Origin: Candidatus Tantalella remota
Lineage (GTDB): Bacteria > Omnitrophota > Gorgyraeia > Tantalellales > Tantalellaceae
Assembly (NCBI GenBank): GCA_030765685.1
Contig: JAVCCB010000068.1
Span: forward strand, 1-34,056
DNA: 34,056 bases
Direction: 5' to 3'
How positions within the stretch are numbered: position 1 is the first letter of the stretch; each line of letters opens with the position of its first letter. The notes below the pieces were generated by a model. The model made no database searches. It was given only the letters and a program-made list of their open reading frames with translations, and had not been told where the DNA came from. Shown in pieces: positions 31,595 to 34,056 of this stretch. A program made the position numbers and the translations under genes.

Positions 31595-32068
31595 ATGTGT
31601 CAGGAACAATTCATGAAAGCGGCGATAGACGAGGCTTACAAGGGGATAGACTCTGGCGACGGAGGTCCTTTCGGAGCGGTCCTTGTTTCGGGAGACCGGA
31701 TACTGGCATCATCGCACAATAGGGTACTTGCCGATAACGATCCGACACGTCACGCGGAAGTCAATGTCATTTCCGAAGCTGCCCGCGGTAAAGGGACCTA
31801 TGATCTGTCCGGAAGCGTTCTTTATACGACGACGGAGCCATGTCCGATGTGTTTTTCGGCCATACATTGGGCACGCATAGAAAAAATAGTCTACGGCACG
31901 GATATAGAGGACGTGCGTGTTCTCGGGTTTAACGAGCTGACCATACCCGTAAGCGAGATGAAGAGTCGGGGAGTATCCGGCGTGGACTTAAAAGGTGGCT
32001 TTATGCGCGCAGAATGCGAAGAGCTTCTGAAGTATTGGAAAACCCTCCCGGACGCGGAAGTGTATTAA
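31595..32068 (+). CDS. Guanine/nucleoside deaminase family protein
   Basis: A zinc hydrolase of the cytidine-deaminase fold, 157 residues. His53-Ala-Glu55 in DPTRHAEVNVI and Cys83-Pro-Met-Cys86 bind zinc and activate water. GGPFGAVLV and the SSHNRVLADNDPTRHAE run are closest to the GuaD-type guanine deaminases, which convert guanine to xanthine, rather than to tRNA adenosine deaminase TadA. The C-terminal GGFMRAECEELLKYWK also fits GuaD. ATG 31595 gives the full family N-terminus; ATG 31613 has a better-placed AGGA. Confidence 0.85.
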   Translation: MCQEQFMKAAIDEAYKGIDSGDGGPFGAVLVSGDRILASSHNRVLADNDPTRHAEVNVISEAARGKGTYDLSGSVLYTTTEPCPMCFSAIHWARIEKIVYGTDIEDVRVLGFNELTIPVSEMKSRGVSGVDLKGGFMRAECEELLKYWKTLPDAEVY

Positions 32069-32085
32069 AAATAAGGGACTTTTTG

Positions 32086-32113
32086 TTGACTCGGGCCGTA
32101 TTGCCATTATACT
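32086..32113 (+). promoter_or_regulatory. Sigma-70-type promoter for 64-aa protein
   Basis: TTGACT (32086-32091), 16-bp spacer, TATACT (32108-32113), followed 35 bp later by the ATG. Confidence 0.75.
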
Positions 32114-32147
32114 TTGAGATATAAATGATGTTTAAAAGGAGGATAAA

Positions 32148-32342
32148 ATGCAGAAGATGAATGTTGCTGAAGGATCTCTTGTTCTCGTAGGATTTTTGCT
32201 GCTCTTGAACGGTCTGGTACATAAGTTCATAGGGTTCAGTTTGCTGTTTCCGATGATAAACACCACTCTGGCTTCTTTTGTGGCGGCAAACTCATGTTTT
32301 CTCACAGCGTTTATAATAAACATGTACGACAAGCCTGAATAA
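32148..32342 (+). CDS. Small membrane protein, unknown function
   Basis: A 64-residue protein that I do not recognise. Two hydrophobic stretches (about 9-25 and 28-56) with GLVHKFIGF between them suggest a helical hairpin in the inner membrane. A perfect AAGGAGG precedes the ATG, with its own good promoter and terminator, so this is almost certainly an expressed single-gene unit. The ending INMYDKPE is hydrophilic. No functional link to neighbours. Confidence 0.8.
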   Translation: MQKMNVAEGSLVLVGFLLLLNGLVHKFIGFSLLFPMINTTLASFVAANSCFLTAFIINMYDKPE

Positions 32343-32394
32343 TAACAGATACAGGCGATAAAGATAGCTTGATATAGCAGGAGCAAACAGATAG

Positions 32395-32442
32395 AATAGG
32401 ACCGGTAAGCGGGGTTGATCCCCGAAACCGGTCCTATTTTTT
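32395..32442 (+). terminator. Intrinsic terminator after the 64-aa gene
   Basis: AATAGGACCGGT (32395-32406) pairs with ACCGGTCCTATT (32427-32438), with an inner CGGGG/CCCCG stem, followed by TTTT. The arms are symmetric, but A/T runs favour the + direction. Confidence 0.92.
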
Positions 32443-32459
32443 ATTCCCAGGAAACTGAT

Positions 32460-34056
32460 ATGACGTCTATAAAACATCTTTTTGAAGAAGGCGGAGCGAT
32501 AGCCGAGAACATGCAGGGTTACCAGGTGAGGTCCCAGCAGCTCCAGATGGTAGAGGCCATCGAGGAAGCTATCGAGGCACCTGATAACCTTATTCTTGAG
32601 GCCGGCACCGGTACCGGTAAAAGCTTGGCATATCTGGTACCGCTGATATACTGGGCCGTGCGCGCCGGCCGAAAAGTCGTTATCTCCACATATACCCGCG
32701 CGCTTCAAAACCAGCTTTTCGTGAAGGATCTGCCGTTCCTGGAAAGATCCCTCGATGTAGAATTTAAGTACGCGCTTTGCATGGGCGCGGAGAACTACGC
32801 CTGCCTTAAAAAATCAGGCCGTACAGCGGGCCTGGACTTGTTCCGTTCGAAGAAAAGAAAAGAGCAGGTGAGGAAGGTCTCTGAATGGCTTGAGCATACC
32901 GAAAGCGGTTTGCGTACGGATATGGACTTTGTCCCGGAAAGCGCGGTGTGGGAGAAATTCTGCCGGGATCCTGATACCTGCACCGGCCGCCAGTGTCCGT
33001 ACGGAAAAGAATGTTTTCACCGCCGCGCGCGTCTGGAACAGTCGGCGTCACATGTTCTGGTGACCAACCATTCGCTTCTTTTTACGGATATGGTCGCGGA
33101 TGCCCAGGTGCTTCCGGAGTATCATGCTGTAGTCCTGGATGAGGCGCATACTCTCGAAGATATAGCTACCAGCCATTTCGGCAGGGAGGTCTCCTCTTAC
33201 GGAGCGCGTAACCTTGCCCAGGGGCTTAAGAGTTTTATCTCCGGGAAAAGAATGAAGCGTGATCCAGGGGAAGGCGTGTCGGAGAAGGCGGCCGAAGTAG
33301 AGGCCTGGGCCGGGAAGTTTGAATTGTTCCATGAAAGTTTTTTCGGCAAAGCGGAAGAAGTTTTCGGACAGGATAACCGTACCGCCTGGTTTGATCGTGA
33401 CGATATGTTTCCTGATGAGATGAGTACGGCTCTGGCGGCGCTGTCGTTCTCGCTTATGGAACTTTCCAGTGTTCTCAAGGATCCCGAGAACCGCGATACC
33501 TCGCGCGCTATAGCGGACAGGTGCAACCGTCTCGCGGAAGCGCTGGACTTTGTTTTCTGCGGCGATGATGAAGGTTATGTATGGTGGGTGAACGTGAAGA
33601 CCTGGGCTTCGGGGACGAACTTTAACTTTCATGTGGCGCCTATAGAAGTCGGCAAGCAGATGCGTACATATCTTTTCGATAAGGTATGCCCGGTGATACT
33701 TACCTCCGCGACTCTTTCATCGAGTGAAGGCCACGGAGCCGATTTTGGTTTCATACGGTCCCGCCTGGGAATAGAGAACTGTATGGAACTGTCTCTCGGA
33801 TCTTCTTTTGATTATGCCAGCAATGTGATGATATATCTTCCTAAAGGCATGCGCGATCCCCAGTCAAGCATTAAGGACTTCAAGGAGCAGGTGACGACAG
33901 AGATACTTAATGTCTTTGATATTATGAAAGGTAGGACTTTTGCGCTTTTTACCAGTTATAATATGCTTAATTTCGTGGCTGCCGATCTCGCGAAGAAGAG
34001 AGAGGGCATAAATATTCTGAAACAGGGAGACCTTCCCAGATACGTACTTCTTGACG
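32460..34056 (+). CDS. dinG: DinG-type Fe-S DNA helicase (XPD/Rad3 superfamily 2), 5' part
   Basis: ATP-driven 5'-3' helicase thought to clear R-loops or forked structures. The frame starts at ATG 32460 (AGGA upstream) and stays open to the window edge, 532 codons. Walker A EAGTGTGKS (Lys54, Ser55) and Walker B Asp227-Glu-Ala-His230 are present. Cys115, Cys174, Cys179 and Cys185 are placed as the [4Fe-4S] ligands of E. coli DinG; the last three have the same spacing (5 and 6). VTNHSLLF and VILTSATLSS are further family motifs. Helicase domain 2 is only begun (TFALFTSYNML); the C-terminus is outside the window. DinG versus YoaA is not resolved. Confidence 0.9.
   Translation, partial: MTSIKHLFEEGGAIAENMQGYQVRSQQLQMVEAIEEAIEAPDNLILEAGTGTGKSLAYLVPLIYWAVRAGRKVVISTYTRALQNQLFVKDLPFLERSLDVEFKYALCMGAENYACLKKSGRTAGLDLFRSKKRKEQVRKVSEWLEHTESGLRTDMDFVPESAVWEKFCRDPDTCTGRQCPYGKECFHRRARLEQSASHVLVTNHSLLFTDMVADAQVLPEYHAVVLDEAHTLEDIATSHFGREVSSYGARNLAQGLKSFISGKRMKRDPGEGVSEKAAEVEAWAGKFELFHESFFGKAEEVFGQDNRTAWFDRDDMFPDEMSTALAALSFSLMELSSVLKDPENRDTSRAIADRCNRLAEALDFVFCGDDEGYVWWVNVKTWASGTNFNFHVAPIEVGKQMRTYLFDKVCPVILTSATLSSSEGHGADFGFIRSRLGIENCMELSLGSSFDYASNVMIYLPKGMRDPQSSIKDFKEQVTTEILNVFDIMKGRTFALFTSYNMLNFVAADLAKKREGINILKQGDLPRYVLLD

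Overview
The window looks like a stretch of chromosome from a Gram-negative (two-membrane) bacterium. It carries the LPS-export permease pair lptF/lptG, an ExbB/ExbD proton channel and many Sec-type signal sequences. Gene content, AT-ending Ile codons (ata) and the unusual intergenic repeats would fit an uncultured lineage such as Omnitrophota. That assignment is an impression, not something the sequence proves. I see no tRNA, rRNA, CRISPR array, transposase or phage gene. All genes but one (comF) lie on the + strand.

Layout. 1-5004: metK (3' end), ahcY, pfkA, lptF, lptG; metK and ahcY together make S-adenosylmethionine and recycle its product. 5005-7096: a repeat-rich stretch around the lone minus-strand gene comF. 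7097-11409: doxX-like gene, a single-cluster ferredoxin, a polysaccharide deacetylase, pgi, an AEC transporter and a 61-aa membrane protein. 11474-16210: a Lon-family protease, a Kef-type antiporter with CBS domains and a secreted protein of unknown function. 16534-20224: clpB with a short J-domain gene, then an ArsR-type regulator. 20568-24823: NYN/YacP-type nuclease gene, dusB, maf, a radical SAM gene and a DUF6873-like gene, each separated by inverted repeat arrays. 24931-25269: a lone PilZ gene. 25930-31543: a tightly packed five-gene operon, exbB-exbD-TPR-VWA-membrane protein. 31595-34056: a guanine-deaminase-like gene, a 64-aa membrane protein and the 5' part of a DinG-type Fe-S helicase.

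Two things stand out. (1) The exbB-exbD-TPR-VWA operon seems to be a Tol/Ton-like energised envelope system. Its TonB/TolA position is taken by a protein that joins a TonB-type SxxxH membrane anchor to a complete-MIDAS von Willebrand A domain with an inter-alpha-trypsin-inhibitor-like C-terminus. (2) Many intergenic gaps, even some of about 50 bp, contain short arrays of degenerate 7-bp units. The unit sequence differs between sites but the 7-bp period is kept. Arrays often pair as inverted repeats, touch Shine-Dalgarno sites and supply stop codons of the upstream gene. Around them lie mosaic hairpin elements, with one clear filled/empty site pair for a 30-nt mini-insert.
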